Shown here: positions 48,324 to 57,242 of the stretch, piece by piece
Numbering within the stretch: the stretch's first letter is position 1
Layout of the letters: every line of letters starts with the position of its first letter
Source: an uncultured Clostridia bacterium
GTDB lineage: Bacteria > Bacillota > Clostridia > Christensenellales > UBA1242
Length of the DNA: 64,000 nucleotides
Assembly: GCA_934756675.1 (NCBI GenBank)
Contig: CAKVLG010000004.1
Location: 1-64,000, forward strand
Direction: 5' to 3'
Translations under genes and position numbers: made by a program
Notes under the pieces: generated by a model
What the model was told of the DNA's origin: nothing
Database searches by the model: none
What the model saw: the letters and a program-made list of their open reading frames with translations, nothing else

Positions 48324-48934
48324 TTTTTTATCGCTTCCAAAATATCTTCTGAGACCTTATCAATTGATTGATCTCCATCAATAACCAAAAGCCTTGGATC
48401 ATTTTCATAAAATCTGATTACAGGCATGGTTTCGTTGTCAAAGACACTAAATCTTTTAACAATCGATTCCATATCATCATCAATTCTTTGAATAATGTCA
48501 CCACCACAATTCTCACATTTATCTTTTTTGTATGAATCAATGTGAAAAGATGTACCACATTCTTTGCAAATTCGACGTCCAAGCAAACGATTTAACACTT
48601 TTTCTTTATCAATTTTGATATAGATAATTTTGTCAAATCTTATGAGCCTTTCTGTTTCTTCTGCTTGTTCAAGAGTGCGAGGGAAGCCATCGAGAATGAA
48701 ACCATTGTTACAGTCTGGTTGACTAGCCCTCTCCCTAAACAATTTTAAAGTGAGTTGCATAGAAATAAGTTTGCCATTATTAACAATTTCTGTTAACCCA
48801 TATGGGTCACCAGCAGCAATCGAACCTCTAATCAAATCACCAGTAGAGATATGTGGAATCCCTAACTCTTTAGAAATAACTTTCGCCTGAGTTCCCTTTC
48901 CAGAACCAGGAGCTCCAATTAAAAGTATTTTCAC
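48320..48934 (-). CDS. adk: Adenylate kinase with zinc-binding lid
   Basis: 204 residues. It interconverts AMP+ATP and 2 ADP. P-loop GAPGSGKGTQ; DGFPRTLEQAE; the LID has four cysteines (CKECGTSFH, CENCGG) that bind zinc, as in many Gram-positive enzymes. Between secY and map, as usual. Confidence 0.97.
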   Translation of the reverse strand: MKILLIGAPGSGKGTQAKVISKELGIPHISTGDLIRGSIAAGDPYGLTEIVNNGKLISMQLTLKLFRERASQPDCNNGFILDGFPRTLEQAEETERLIRFDKIIYIKIDKEKVLNRLLGRRICKECGTSFHIDSYKKDKCENCGGDIIQRIDDDMESIVKRFSVFDNETMPVIRFYENDPRLLVIDGDQSIDKVSEDILEAIKK

Positions 48935-48944
48935 AGTGAATCTC

Positions 48945-50246
48945 CTATAAAATATTCTTGTGACGTTTCATCATAAGTTGAGCATCAAGTTGCATATTGA
49001 ATTCTTCAGCAACACTTACAACGATAAGCATACCAGTTGCAGTGAATGCATTAATAAGATTAAGTGAGTTTCCAGCAATAACTTGGAATAATACACTTGG
49101 TACAATAGCAATAAATGCAAGGAATATTGCACCAAAGAGAGTTATTCTCTTTGAAACTTTTCCGAGATAATCAGCTGTAGGTTTGCCTGGTCTGATACCT
49201 GGGATAAATCCACCGTTTTGTTGAATGTTTTGGCTAACGTCTACTGGGTTAAATTGAATCTGTGCATAGAAGAATGCAAAGAACAAAATTAACAAACCAA
49301 CCAAGATGCTATAGATAACGCCACCAGCACCAAGGTAGTCATAATAGAATTTAGCGAACCAACCCGATTCCCTTGTTACGCCACAAAGTTGCATAATAAG
49401 GTTTGGGAAAGTAATAATTGCCGAAGCAAAGATGATTGGCATAACGCCACTTGCATTAACTTTCATAGGAATGTAAGAAGATTGACCTCCATACATTTTA
49501 CGCCCTTTTACTTGTTTTGCATATTGAACTGGAATTTTTCTCTCTGCCATGTCGACAAAACAGATAAGTGCAAATATAACAAAAGCCAAAGCCAAGAAGC
49601 CAAGAAGCTCGAATATAGCACTTGTAACGCCCTTGAAGATACTACCAATAACATCTACAAGAGAAATAGCAAATGATGAAATAATGCCTACAAAAATAAT
49701 AAGCGAAACACCATTACCAACGCCTTGTTCTGTGATACGATCACCGATCCACATAGTTAAACATGTACCAGCAACTAATACAAGAACAATCATGATTGCT
49801 GTTAACCATTTAAGGTTAGCACCAAAGATAGGTTGAACATAGTCCATACCAAAACCAAATACGATACCAGCACCTTGTGCAACTGCAAGAACAAGTGCAA
49901 CAATCTTAGTAATCATATTGATTTTTTCTCTTCCTTCATCGCCTTGTTTAGAAAGACGCTCTAATGCTGGAATACCAACAGTTAAGAGCTGAACGATAAT
50001 GGACGCATTAATATAAGGCGTAACACCCAAAGCAAAGAATGCACCATTAGATAACGCACTTCCTGTAATTGCATTCAAAAGAGAAAGGATACCTCCATCA
50101 TTTGTAGCACTGGCATAAACATCTGGTGTTAAGCCAGGTACTGTGACATGACAACCGAGTCTATATACTAATAATAATAAAATCGTTATTAGTATCTTTT
50201 TTCTTATGTCAGGATTCTTAAATGCTTCTGCTAGGGTTTTGAACAT
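48945..50246 (-). CDS. secY: Protein translocase subunit SecY
   Basis: 433 residues with ten predicted membrane helices, forming the protein-conducting channel with SecE (62644-62886). GGQSSYIPMKVNASGVMPIIFA and the basic loop MYGGQ are SecY signatures. The start overlaps the rplO stop by 1 bp. Confidence 0.97.
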   Translation of the reverse strand: MFKTLAEAFKNPDIRKKILITILLLLVYRLGCHVTVPGLTPDVYASATNDGGILSLLNAITGSALSNGAFFALGVTPYINASIIVQLLTVGIPALERLSKQGDEGREKINMITKIVALVLAVAQGAGIVFGFGMDYVQPIFGANLKWLTAIMIVLVLVAGTCLTMWIGDRITEQGVGNGVSLIIFVGIISSFAISLVDVIGSIFKGVTSAIFELLGFLALAFVIFALICFVDMAERKIPVQYAKQVKGRKMYGGQSSYIPMKVNASGVMPIIFASAIITFPNLIMQLCGVTRESGWFAKFYYDYLGAGGVIYSILVGLLILFFAFFYAQIQFNPVDVSQNIQQNGGFIPGIRPGKPTADYLGKVSKRITLFGAIFLAFIAIVPSVLFQVIAGNSLNLINAFTATGMLIVVSVAEEFNMQLDAQLMMKRHKNIL

Positions 50247-50689
50247 TATAACACCTCAATAGTTCCGCCAACTGCAGTAATCTTGTCAGTAGCGGTCTTT
50301 GTAAATTTAGCAGCTTTAACAGTTAAAGCTTTAGTTAAAGTACCATTACCGAGAACTTTTAATCCATAAGGAGCGATTTTAGAAATCACGCCTTCGTTCT
50401 TAAGCATTTCTGCAGTAATAACTGTACCCTCTTTAAATTGTTCAAGATCTTGAACATTAACTGTAGTATACTCTTTTCTAAAGATGTTTGTAAAGCCGCG
50501 TTTAGGAAGTTGACGAATGAGAGGCATTTGTCCACCTTCAAAACCTGGTCTTACACCACCGCCAGAACGAGCATTTTGTCCTTTATGACCTTTTCCGGCT
50601 GTTTTACCAAGGCCTGAACCGATACCACGGCCAAGTCTTTTAACAGTTTTACGAGAATTAGGTGCAGGTGATAATTCGTGTAATTTCAT
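50246..50689 (-). CDS. rplO: 50S ribosomal protein L15
   Basis: 147 residues from ATG 50689 (MKLHELSPAPNSRK). RLGRGIGSGLGKTAGKGHKGQ and GFEGGQMPLIRQLPKRGF are characteristic. A late-assembly 50S protein. A 9-codon upstream extension overlaps rpmD and is not used. Confidence 0.97.
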   Translation of the reverse strand: MKLHELSPAPNSRKTVKRLGRGIGSGLGKTAGKGHKGQNARSGGGVRPGFEGGQMPLIRQLPKRGFTNIFRKEYTTVNVQDLEQFKEGTVITAEMLKNEGVISKIAPYGLKVLGNGTLTKALTVKAAKFTKTATDKITAVGGTIEVL

Positions 50690-50699
50690 AATTTTCTCC

Positions 50700-51254
50700 T
50701 TACTTAACTTCTTCAACTTTAACTAAATGTTTAACTACGAAAAGCATACCTCTGATTGCAGCGTTATCTGGTTTAACAACTTCTACATTAAGCTTTGTTA
50801 AGCCAAGAGCTACAAGAGTTTTTTGTTGTTTAGCAAGTCTGCCAGAAGCACTCTTAACAAGAGTAACTTTAAGCATAGGACCTTCTACCTTTTTTGCAAC
50901 TGTTTTAGCAGGAGCTTTTTTAGCTTCAGCTTTAACTGGTGCAACTTTCTTTTCTTCTACTTTAGTTTCAGTTTTAACAGCTTCTGTTTTAGCTTTTGGA
51001 GCTTTAGCTGGAGCTGATTTCTTTTCTGCTACAGCTTTTGTAGCAGGAGCTTTTTTAGCTGCAGTTTTAACAGAAGTTTTTTTCTCTGCTGCTGCAGTTG
51101 TTGTTTTAGCTGCAGTTTTAGCAGGAGCTTTTTTCTCTGCTGCTGCAGTTGTTGTCTTAGCTGCAGCTTTAGCAGGAGCTTTTTTCTCTGTTGCTGCAGT
51201 TGTTGTCTTTTTAGCTACGGTTTTTGTAGCTGCTGTTTTCTTTGTTTCTGCCAT
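50700..51254 (-). CDS. rpmD: 50S ribosomal protein L30 with long histone-like extension
   Basis: 184 residues, while L30 is normally about 60. The L30 core is the last 58 residues (MLKVTLVKSASGRLAKQQKT). The first 126 are Lys/Ala/Thr-rich, with three near-exact tandem 17-residue repeats of the type TTTAAAEKKAPAKTAAK; the encoding DNA repeats every 51 bp. An internal ATG at 50876 is preceded by agaagg at a usable distance, so a normal-length L30 could also be made. Position between rpsE and rplO is canonical. Confidence 0.88.
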   Translation of the reverse strand: MAETKKTAATKTVAKKTTTAATEKKAPAKAAAKTTTAAAEKKAPAKTAAKTTTAAAEKKTSVKTAAKKAPATKAVAEKKSAPAKAPKAKTEAVKTETKVEEKKVAPVKAEAKKAPAKTVAKKVEGPMLKVTLVKSASGRLAKQQKTLVALGLTKLNVEVVKPDNAAIRGMLFVVKHLVKVEEVK

Positions 51255-51268
51255 TTTTGTTACCTCTA

Positions 51269-51883
51269 CTAAATTTCTTCTACTTTCTTACCGCGAAGCT
51301 TAGCGATTGTTTCTGCACTTCTAAGTTTAGAAAGTCCATCAAATGTAGCTTTAACGCAGTTTGCAGGGTTGTTAGAACCATAAAGTTTTGTTGTGATATC
51401 TTTGATACCAGCAAGTTCAACAACGTCACGAACAGCACCACCGGCAATAACACCAGTACCTTCTTTAGATGGCATCATGATAACTTTTGTTGTTTCGAAT
51501 ACACCAATAACTTCATGAGGAATTGTTGTACCATTCAATTCAACGTTAATCATGTGTTTTTTAGCAGCACCTGTTGCTTTTTCAATAGCAATTGTAACTT
51601 CAGTGCCCTTGCCCATTCCAATACCAACTTTGCCGTTTCTGTCACCAGCAACAACCAAAGCGTTGAAACGCATTTTACGACCACCTTTAACGGTTTTAGA
51701 AATACGGTTAACATTAACCATTTTCTTGTCGATACCATCGTTATTTCTGTCGTTATCTTTTTGACCACGTTTTTGTCTAGGCTCACGTTTAGAATCTTTA
51801 TTTTCAACATTAAATGTGCGAGTCTTTTTTTCTCTAACTTGTTCTTGTGGAACATCAACTACGATATTTTCAATGTCTGCCAT
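51269..51883 (-). CDS. rpsE: 30S ribosomal protein S5, with charged N-terminal extension
   Basis: 204 residues, about 40 longer than usual at the N-terminus (EKKTRTFNVENKDSKREPRQ, KRGQKDNDRNNDG). The S5 core starts near MVNVNRISKTVKGGRKMRFNA. S5 supports decoding fidelity and mRNA unwinding at the entry tunnel. Confidence 0.96.
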   Translation of the reverse strand: MADIENIVVDVPQEQVREKKTRTFNVENKDSKREPRQKRGQKDNDRNNDGIDKKMVNVNRISKTVKGGRKMRFNALVVAGDRNGKVGIGMGKGTEVTIAIEKATGAAKKHMINVELNGTTIPHEVIGVFETTKVIMMPSKEGTGVIAGGAVRDVVELAGIKDITTKLYGSNNPANCVKATFDGLSKLRSAETIAKLRGKKVEEI

Positions 51884-51891
51884 AAACCCTC

Positions 51892-52260
51892 CTAAAACTC
51901 AAGTCCAGCTGATCTAGCGCCTTCTGCAAGTTGCTCAACACGACCAGTATAAATGTAACCGCCACGATCAAATACGACTTTTTTAATTTTTAATTTTTTA
52001 GCTTTAGCGCCAACATCAGCGCCAACAATGTATGCCTGCTCTTTCTTTGTTTTACCAGCAAGTTTGCTAGCAAGTTCTTTTTCGAGTGAAGAAGAACTGC
52101 AAAGAGTCTTACCTGTTTCATCATCAATGATTTGTGCATAAATTTGAGCAGTTGAACGATAAACATTAAGTCTAGGTCTATCAGCTGTACCTTTTAAGGT
52201 GTATCTGATTCTATCATGTTTATTCTTTCTCATTGTGTTTTTATCAATTTTGTTAAACAT
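51892..52260 (-). CDS. rplR: 50S ribosomal protein L18
   Basis: 122 residues. RKNKHDRIRYTLKGTADRPRL and VVFDRGGYIYTGRVEQLAEGA are typical. L18 binds 5S rRNA with L5. Confidence 0.97.
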   Translation of the reverse strand: MFNKIDKNTMRKNKHDRIRYTLKGTADRPRLNVYRSTAQIYAQIIDDETGKTLCSSSSLEKELASKLAGKTKKEQAYIVGADVGAKAKKLKIKKVVFDRGGYIYTGRVEQLAEGARSAGLEF

Positions 52261-52273
52261 AATTATTTACTCC

Positions 52274-52831
52274 TTATTTTTTAGCACCTTTCTTGATTTC
52301 TTTTCTTCTTACAACTTCGTTTGTGTAGAAGATACCATATCCGTGGTAAGGTTCAACAGGCTTAATAGCTTTAAGGTCAGCAGCGAATTGACCAACTCTA
52401 ATTTTGTCAATACCACTGATTTCAACTGTTGTAGCGTTAGGACATGTGCAAGTAAGGTCAGCTGGAACTTCAACATTAACAGGATGAGATAATCCAATAA
52501 TGAATGTAAGTTTGTTACCAGCTAAAGACACTTTGTAACCAACGCCTTTGATAGATACAGATTTTGTATACCCTTCTGTAACACCTTTAACCATGTTAGC
52601 AAGAGTAGCTCTGTACATACCATGTTTAGATTTTATTTCTCTTTCCTCAGAATTTCTCTTTAAGAAGATAGCAGGTTTGCCGTTGTGCTCACCTTTTTCG
52701 ATAGAAATGCAAGCATCAACATATTGTCTAAGAGCGCCTTTTGGACCACTTACAACTACTATATTTTCGTCACTACGGTCAACATTAACGCCATTAGGTA
52801 ATTCAATAGGTTCATTACCAATACGACTCAT
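52274..52831 (-). CDS. rplF: 50S ribosomal protein L6
   Basis: 185 residues from ATG 52831 (MSRIGNEPIELPNGVNV). GVTEGYTKSVSIKGVGYK and EPYHGYGIFY are conserved. L6 lies near the factor-binding site and the sarcin-ricin loop. Confidence 0.97.
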   Translation of the reverse strand: MSRIGNEPIELPNGVNVDRSDENIVVVSGPKGALRQYVDACISIEKGEHNGKPAIFLKRNSEEREIKSKHGMYRATLANMVKGVTEGYTKSVSIKGVGYKVSLAGNKLTFIIGLSHPVNVEVPADLTCTCPNATTVEISGIDKIRVGQFAADLKAIKPVEPYHGYGIFYTNEVVRRKEIKKGAKK

Positions 52832-52842
52832 ACGCTTCCTCC

Positions 52843-53238
52843 TTACCAAATGTAGGCGAGAACTTCGCCACCAATTCCAAGTTTTCTAGCATTTTTATCG
52901 GTCATAACACCCTTTGGTGTAGAAACGATGGCAATGCCGAGGCCACTAAGTACCTTAGGAAGGTCTTCAGCACCAGCATAAACTCTAAGACCAGGCTTAG
53001 AAATTCTCTTTAAACCAGTGATTACTTTTTCTCCCTTTGGACCATATTTTAAATTGATAACAAGATTTTTGAACTTGCCGTTATCTTTTTCTTCGAAGCC
53101 ATTAATGTAACCTTCGTCAAGTAAGATTTGAGCAATAGCTCTTTTCATGCTAGAAGTTTCAAGTTCAACTTGAGTCTTTCTTGTAACTTGAGCATTTCTA
53201 ATTCTTGTTAATAAATCTGCGATAGGATCATTTACCAT
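52843..53238 (-). CDS. rpsH: 30S ribosomal protein S8
   Basis: 131 residues from ATG 53238 (MVNDPIADLLTRIRNAQ). The C-terminal GIAIVSTPKGVMTDKNARKL is canonical. S8 binds the 16S central domain and often represses the spc operon. Confidence 0.97.
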   Translation of the reverse strand: MVNDPIADLLTRIRNAQVTRKTQVELETSSMKRAIAQILLDEGYINGFEEKDNGKFKNLVINLKYGPKGEKVITGLKRISKPGLRVYAGAEDLPKVLSGLGIAIVSTPKGVMTDKNARKLGIGGEVLAYIW

Positions 53239-53252
53239 TTTCTTTCCTCCTA

Positions 53253-53438
53253 TTACCAACTAGCTTTCTTAGCGCCAGGGATTTGACCTTTATATGCTAA
53301 GTTTCTAAAACATATTCTGCAAATTCCATACTTTTTAAGTACAGCATGAGGTCTTCCACAGATAGAGCATCTGGTATACTCACGAGTAGAATACTTTTGA
53401 GCTTTTTGTTGTTTATTGATCATTGATTTTTTTGCCAT
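53253..53438 (-). CDS. rpsZ: 30S ribosomal protein S14, zinc-binding type Z
   Basis: 61 residues. The CSICGRPHAVLKKYGICRIC motif carries the four zinc cysteines of the short type Z (C-plus) S14. Confidence 0.97.
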   Translation of the reverse strand: MAKKSMINKQQKAQKYSTREYTRCSICGRPHAVLKKYGICRICFRNLAYKGQIPGAKKASW

Positions 53439-53447
53439 ATAGACCTC

Positions 53448-53999
53448 CTACGCCTTGAAAGGCATACCCATTGCTTTAAGCAATGCTCTAGCCTCTGCAT
53501 CAGTTTTAGCTGTTGTGATAAAACAAACATCTAAACCACGGATTTTTTCGATTTTATCATAAACGATCTCAGGGAAAATAAGTTGTTCCTTAACACCGTA
53601 TGCATAGTTACCTCTACCATCGAAAGCGTTTGGATTTAATCCTCTAAAATCTCTAACTCTTGGAAGTGCAATTGACATAAATTTATCGAAGAATTCATAC
53701 ATTCTTGTACCACGAAGAGTAACTTTAGCACCGATTTTCATACCTTCACGAACTTTGAAGTTTGCGACAGATTTACGAGCTTTAGTTACAACTGGCTTTT
53801 GACCAGCGATAAGTCCAAGTTCTTCAACAGCTAAGTTGAAGCTTTTACTGTTACCAGCTTCATCACCAAGACCCATGTTTAAAACGATTTTATCAAGTTT
53901 TGGAACTTCATTAACGTTTTTATAACCGAATTCTTTGATAAGAGCAGGAACAACAACTTTTTTGTACTTTTCTTTAAGTCTGTTTTGTGTATTTTCCAT
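53448..53999 (-). CDS. rplE: 50S ribosomal protein L5
   Basis: 183 residues. LDKIVLNMGLGDEAGNSKS and FRGLNPNAFDGRGNYAYGVKEQ are L5 signatures. It binds 5S rRNA and contacts P-site tRNA. Confidence 0.97.
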   Translation of the reverse strand: MENTQNRLKEKYKKVVVPALIKEFGYKNVNEVPKLDKIVLNMGLGDEAGNSKSFNLAVEELGLIAGQKPVVTKARKSVANFKVREGMKIGAKVTLRGTRMYEFFDKFMSIALPRVRDFRGLNPNAFDGRGNYAYGVKEQLIFPEIVYDKIEKIRGLDVCFITTAKTDAEARALLKAMGMPFKA

Positions 54000-54010
54000 A
54001 AATTATCCCC

Positions 54011-54508
54011 TTACACGCCCCTCTGAGATTTTTTACCAGTGGTTAGTTTTGCGGCTTTACTGCTAGTAGATGTAGCTTTAACCTTTTTAACAGTTTCTTT
54101 CTTTACATCTGCCTTTTCTGCTTTTTCGACTTTTTCATTTTTCTTTGCAGCAGCTTTTTCTGTTTTTTCAGTTTTCTTGTCTGCTACGAATTTCTTGTCA
54201 AGAACGGCACCACATTTGCAAACTCTAACCTTTTTGCCATTTGCTTCACTGTGTTTAACTCTTGTAGGTTTTCCACATGTTGGGCAAACAACCATAACGT
54301 TAGAAACGTCAATAGCAGCTTCTTTCTTAACGATTTGGCTCTTTTCTTGAGCTTTTCTAGCTTTAGTATGACGGCTAACAATGTTAACACCTTCAACTAT
54401 AACTCTGTTTGTTTTTGCATTGACTGCAAGGACTTTACCCTTTTTACCAGCGTCTTTACCAGCGATAACAACGACTGTATCATTTTTCTTTACACTCAAA
54501 TTTGTCAT
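54011..54508 (-). CDS. rplX: 50S ribosomal protein L24 with basic C-terminal extension
   Basis: 165 residues, against about 105. The KOW core (VVVIAGKDAGKKGKVLAVN) and a zinc-ribbon-like CPTCGKPTRV...CKCG are followed by a Lys/Glu/Ala/Thr-rich tail of about 60 residues. L24 starts 50S assembly. The tail adds to those of L30, L29, S5 and L17 in this organism. Confidence 0.95.
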   Translation of the reverse strand: MTNLSVKKNDTVVVIAGKDAGKKGKVLAVNAKTNRVIVEGVNIVSRHTKARKAQEKSQIVKKEAAIDVSNVMVVCPTCGKPTRVKHSEANGKKVRVCKCGAVLDKKFVADKKTEKTEKAAAKKNEKVEKAEKADVKKETVKKVKATSTSSKAAKLTTGKKSQRGV

Positions 54509-54521
54509 AAACTACTGCCTC

Positions 54522-54890
54522 CTATATAACTTCAGGCGCAAGAGATATAATTTTCATGTAATCTTTATCACGAAGCTCACGCGCAATTGGTCCAAAAATA
54601 CGGGTACCCTTTGGTTGTTTTTGACTGTCAATAATAACTGCGGCATTATCGTCAAATCTGATGTGACTACCATCTGGACGACGAAGACCTTTTGTTGTAC
54701 GAACAATAACTGCTTTTACAACATCGCCTTTCTTAACTGTGCCACCAGGGATAGCAGATTTAACAGAAGCAACAATAACATCACCGATGTTACCACTTCT
54801 TCTGAATGATCCACCAAGCACTCTGATACACATAATTTCTTTTGCACCAGTATTATCAGCAACTTTTAATCTTGTTTGTGGTTGTATCAT
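54522..54890 (-). CDS. rplN: 50S ribosomal protein L14
   Basis: 122 residues. MIQPQTRLKVADNTGAKEIM and GDVVKAVIVRTTKGLRRPDG are canonical. Located at the bridge with 16S helix 14. Confidence 0.97.
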   Translation of the reverse strand: MIQPQTRLKVADNTGAKEIMCIRVLGGSFRRSGNIGDVIVASVKSAIPGGTVKKGDVVKAVIVRTTKGLRRPDGSHIRFDDNAAVIIDSQKQPKGTRIFGPIARELRDKDYMKIISLAPEVI

Positions 54891-54907
54891 AATCTTTCTC
54901 CCTTATA

Positions 54908-55171
54908 TTACTTAACTTTTTCAACAATTCTAACAAGACGCCATCTCTTAGTTTTGCTGAGAGGTCTTGTTTCTTCGATCTCTACAGTGTCACCGATATC
55001 GCACTCATTCTTTTCATCATGAGCTTTGAAAGAAGTTGTTTTGTTAATTGTTTTCTTATAAATTGGATGCTTATCTTTTGTGTAAACATTGACAACGATA
55101 GTTTTATCCATCTTGTTGCTTGCCACAACACCAATTCTTGTTTTTCTTTCATTTCTATTAATATCTGTCAT
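54908..55171 (-). CDS. rpsQ: 30S ribosomal protein S17
   Basis: 87 residues. RKTRIGVVASNKMDKTIVV and ETRPLSKTKRWRLVRI mark S17, an OB-fold protein binding the 5' domain of 16S rRNA. Confidence 0.96.
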   Translation of the reverse strand: MTDINRNERKTRIGVVASNKMDKTIVVNVYTKDKHPIYKKTINKTTSFKAHDEKNECDIGDTVEIEETRPLSKTKRWRLVRIVEKVK

Positions 55172-55179
55172 AATTCACC

Positions 55180-55446
55180 TTACCTTCCAGCCTTTTCTGT
55201 AGCCTTTTTAGTAGCTTTTTTCTTTGGAGCAACTTCAACAGGAACAGATTTAGCTTTGCCAAGTTCTCTTTCTTTTAAAACAGTTTTAACTCTTGCAATG
55301 TCTCTTTTACACTCACGAAGTTGGAGTGGATTATTCAAGCTTCCAGTAGCATGTGAGAAACGAAGATTGAAAAGCTCTTGCTTAAGACTTACAAGTTTTT
55401 CTTCAAGCTCAGCATTTGTTAAACTAACGAATTGTGCATTTTTCAT
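55180..55446 (-). CDS. rpmC: 50S ribosomal protein L29 with basic tail
   Basis: 88 residues. The L29 core (LTNAELEEKLVSLKQELFNLRF and KRDIARVKTVLKERE) is followed by a Lys/Ala tail (KKKATKKATEKAGR) about 20 residues longer than usual. Near the exit tunnel, contacts L23. Confidence 0.95.
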   Translation of the reverse strand: MKNAQFVSLTNAELEEKLVSLKQELFNLRFSHATGSLNNPLQLRECKRDIARVKTVLKERELGKAKSVPVEVAPKKKATKKATEKAGR

Positions 55447-55447
55447 C

Positions 55448-55873
55448 TTACTTTGCCTCCTCTACTACTTCTTTTTTAACGATCTTAGTCTTGCAAGGAA
55501 GTTTGTACATAGCACGTGTAAGTGCAGTTGTAGCCATTTCTTCTTTAACGCCACCAATTTCGAATAGTACTCTGCCAGGTTTAACAACGGCTACCCAGTA
55601 CTCAGGGTTACCTTTACCAGAACCCATACGAGTTTCTGCAGGTTTCTTTGTTACAGGTTTATCAGGGAAGATATCGATCCATACCTGACCACCACGTTTT
55701 GTGTATCTTGCAATAGCGATACGGGCAGCTTCAATTTGGTTTGAAGTGATCCAGCAAGGTTCAGTAGCTACCAAACCTAAATCGCCGTGAACAACTTTGT
55801 TACCTCTTGTAGCTTTACCAGTCATTCTACCACGTTGAACTTTTCTTCTTTTAACTCTTTTAGGCATCAACAT
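55448..55873 (-). CDS. rplP: 50S ribosomal protein L16
   Basis: 141 residues from ATG 55873 (gggagg site). PKRVKRRKVQRGRMTG and GKGNPEYWVAVVKPGRVLFE are conserved. It organises the A-site tRNA elbow. It overlaps the rpsC stop by 14 bp. Confidence 0.97.
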   Translation of the reverse strand: MLMPKRVKRRKVQRGRMTGKATRGNKVVHGDLGLVATEPCWITSNQIEAARIAIARYTKRGGQVWIDIFPDKPVTKKPAETRMGSGKGNPEYWVAVVKPGRVLFEIGGVKEEMATTALTRAMYKLPCKTKIVKKEVVEEAK

Positions 55874-56540
55874 GATTGTTTCCTCCCACATTTGATGTTA
55901 AAGTTTGTTTACCAAGACGATCGCCTTTATAAATCCAAACTTTTACACCGATTTTTCCGTAAGCTGTATCAGCTTCTGCAAAACCATAGTCAATGTCAGC
56001 TCTAAGTGTTTGAAGTGGAAGAGAACCATCATGATATGATTCACTTCTAGCAATTTCAGCACCATCAAGACGGCCACCAACGGTAATTTTAATACCCTTA
56101 ACGCCAGCTTTTGTGCAACGGCTTAAAGCTTGTTTCATAGCTCTTCTAAAACCAACACGTGCTTCAAGTTGAGAACAAATAGACTCTGCAACAAGTTGAG
56201 CGTCAGCATCAGGAGATTTGATTTCAATAACATTGATATTTACAAATTTTGCAGCTGAAATTTTAGTAATTGCAGCTTTCATAGCTTCAACGCCAGCACC
56301 TTTTTGACCGATAACCATACCAGGTCTAGATGTATAGATTGAAACTGTTAATTTTTCAGCACTTCTTTCGATAACAACTTTTGAAATACCATGAGTCTTA
56401 TAATCTTTGTTAATAAGTTTACGGATTTTGTCATCTTCGAGAATATTTTTGCCGAAATTCTTTTTATCTGCGTACCATTGGCTGTCCCAGCCTTTGATAA
56501 CGCCAATTCTCATACCTTTTGGATTAACTTTTTGTCCCAT
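55860..56540 (-). CDS. rpsC: 30S ribosomal protein S3
   Basis: 226 residues. MGQKVNPKGMRIGVIKGWDS, the KH domain GMVIGQKGAGVEAMK, and GARIARSE-type sequence (GGRLDGAEIARSE) are typical. S3 forms part of the mRNA entry helicase with S4 and S5. Confidence 0.97.
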   Translation of the reverse strand: MGQKVNPKGMRIGVIKGWDSQWYADKKNFGKNILEDDKIRKLINKDYKTHGISKVVIERSAEKLTVSIYTSRPGMVIGQKGAGVEAMKAAITKISAAKFVNINVIEIKSPDADAQLVAESICSQLEARVGFRRAMKQALSRCTKAGVKGIKITVGGRLDGAEIARSESYHDGSLPLQTLRADIDYGFAEADTAYGKIGVKVWIYKGDRLGKQTLTSNVGGNNHVDA

Positions 56541-56549
56541 AATAATCTC

Positions 56550-56936
56550 CTATTGCCTAACATCAAGAATCACTGTAATATGACTTGTGCGTTTCTTGAT
56601 TTCATGTGCTCTACCCTTGCTAACTGGTTGGAATCTCTTTAAGATTGTGCCGCCATCAACATAAGTTTCAGCAACAAATAGGTCTGCTTTATTTAAGTTT
56701 AAGTTATTTTCAGCATTTGCACCAGCGCTTTGAAGAACTTTTAATGTGCTTTCAGTAGCAGCATTTGGCATATACTTTAAAATAGCTTCTGCTTCAGCGT
56801 AGCTCTTACCACGAATTTGGTTAAGAACGATTCTTACTTTTGATGGAGATATTCTAATGTTTTTAGCAACGGCTTTTGCTCGCTTATCAGCATTAGCAAT
56901 TCTGTTTTCAGCTTTAACTCTTTGTCTTGTTGCCAT
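56550..56936 (-). CDS. rplV: 50S ribosomal protein L22
   Basis: 128 residues. NIRISPSKVRIVLNQIRGKS, LLKSAGANAENN-type sequence (LQSAGANAENNLNL) and the RGRAHEIKKRTSHI-like end are typical. Its hairpin lines the exit tunnel. The start overlaps the rpsS stop by 1 bp. Confidence 0.97.
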   Translation of the reverse strand: MATRQRVKAENRIANADKRAKAVAKNIRISPSKVRIVLNQIRGKSYAEAEAILKYMPNAATESTLKVLQSAGANAENNLNLNKADLFVAETYVDGGTILKRFQPVSKGRAHEIKKRTSHITVILDVRQ

Positions 56937-57232
56937 TATTTCTTACCTCCAGGTTTTTTACCAACGGTTGTTGTTGTAGTCTTATATGGTTTATAAGTAC
57001 AAGTAGGAGCGAAATCTCCCAATTTGAAGCCAACCATTTCAGATGTTATATAAACAGGAACATGTTTTCTACCATCGTGGACAGCAATTGTGTGACCAAT
57101 CATCTCTGGGATAATTGTAGAAGAACGTGACCATGTTTTGATAACTTGTTTTTCATTAGCTGCGTTCATTGCTTGAACTTTCTTTAAAAGACTTTCAGCA
57201 ATAAATGGGCCTTTTTTAATTGATCTACTCAT
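56936..57232 (-). CDS. rpsS: 30S ribosomal protein S19
   Basis: 98 residues. MSRSIKKGPFIAESLLKKV and WSRSSTIIPEMIGHTIAVHD are canonical. It is in the 30S head with S13. Confidence 0.97.
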   Translation of the reverse strand: MSRSIKKGPFIAESLLKKVQAMNAANEKQVIKTWSRSSTIIPEMIGHTIAVHDGRKHVPVYITSEMVGFKLGDFAPTCTYKPYKTTTTTVGKKPGGKK

Positions 57233-57242
57233 AATTCCTCTC

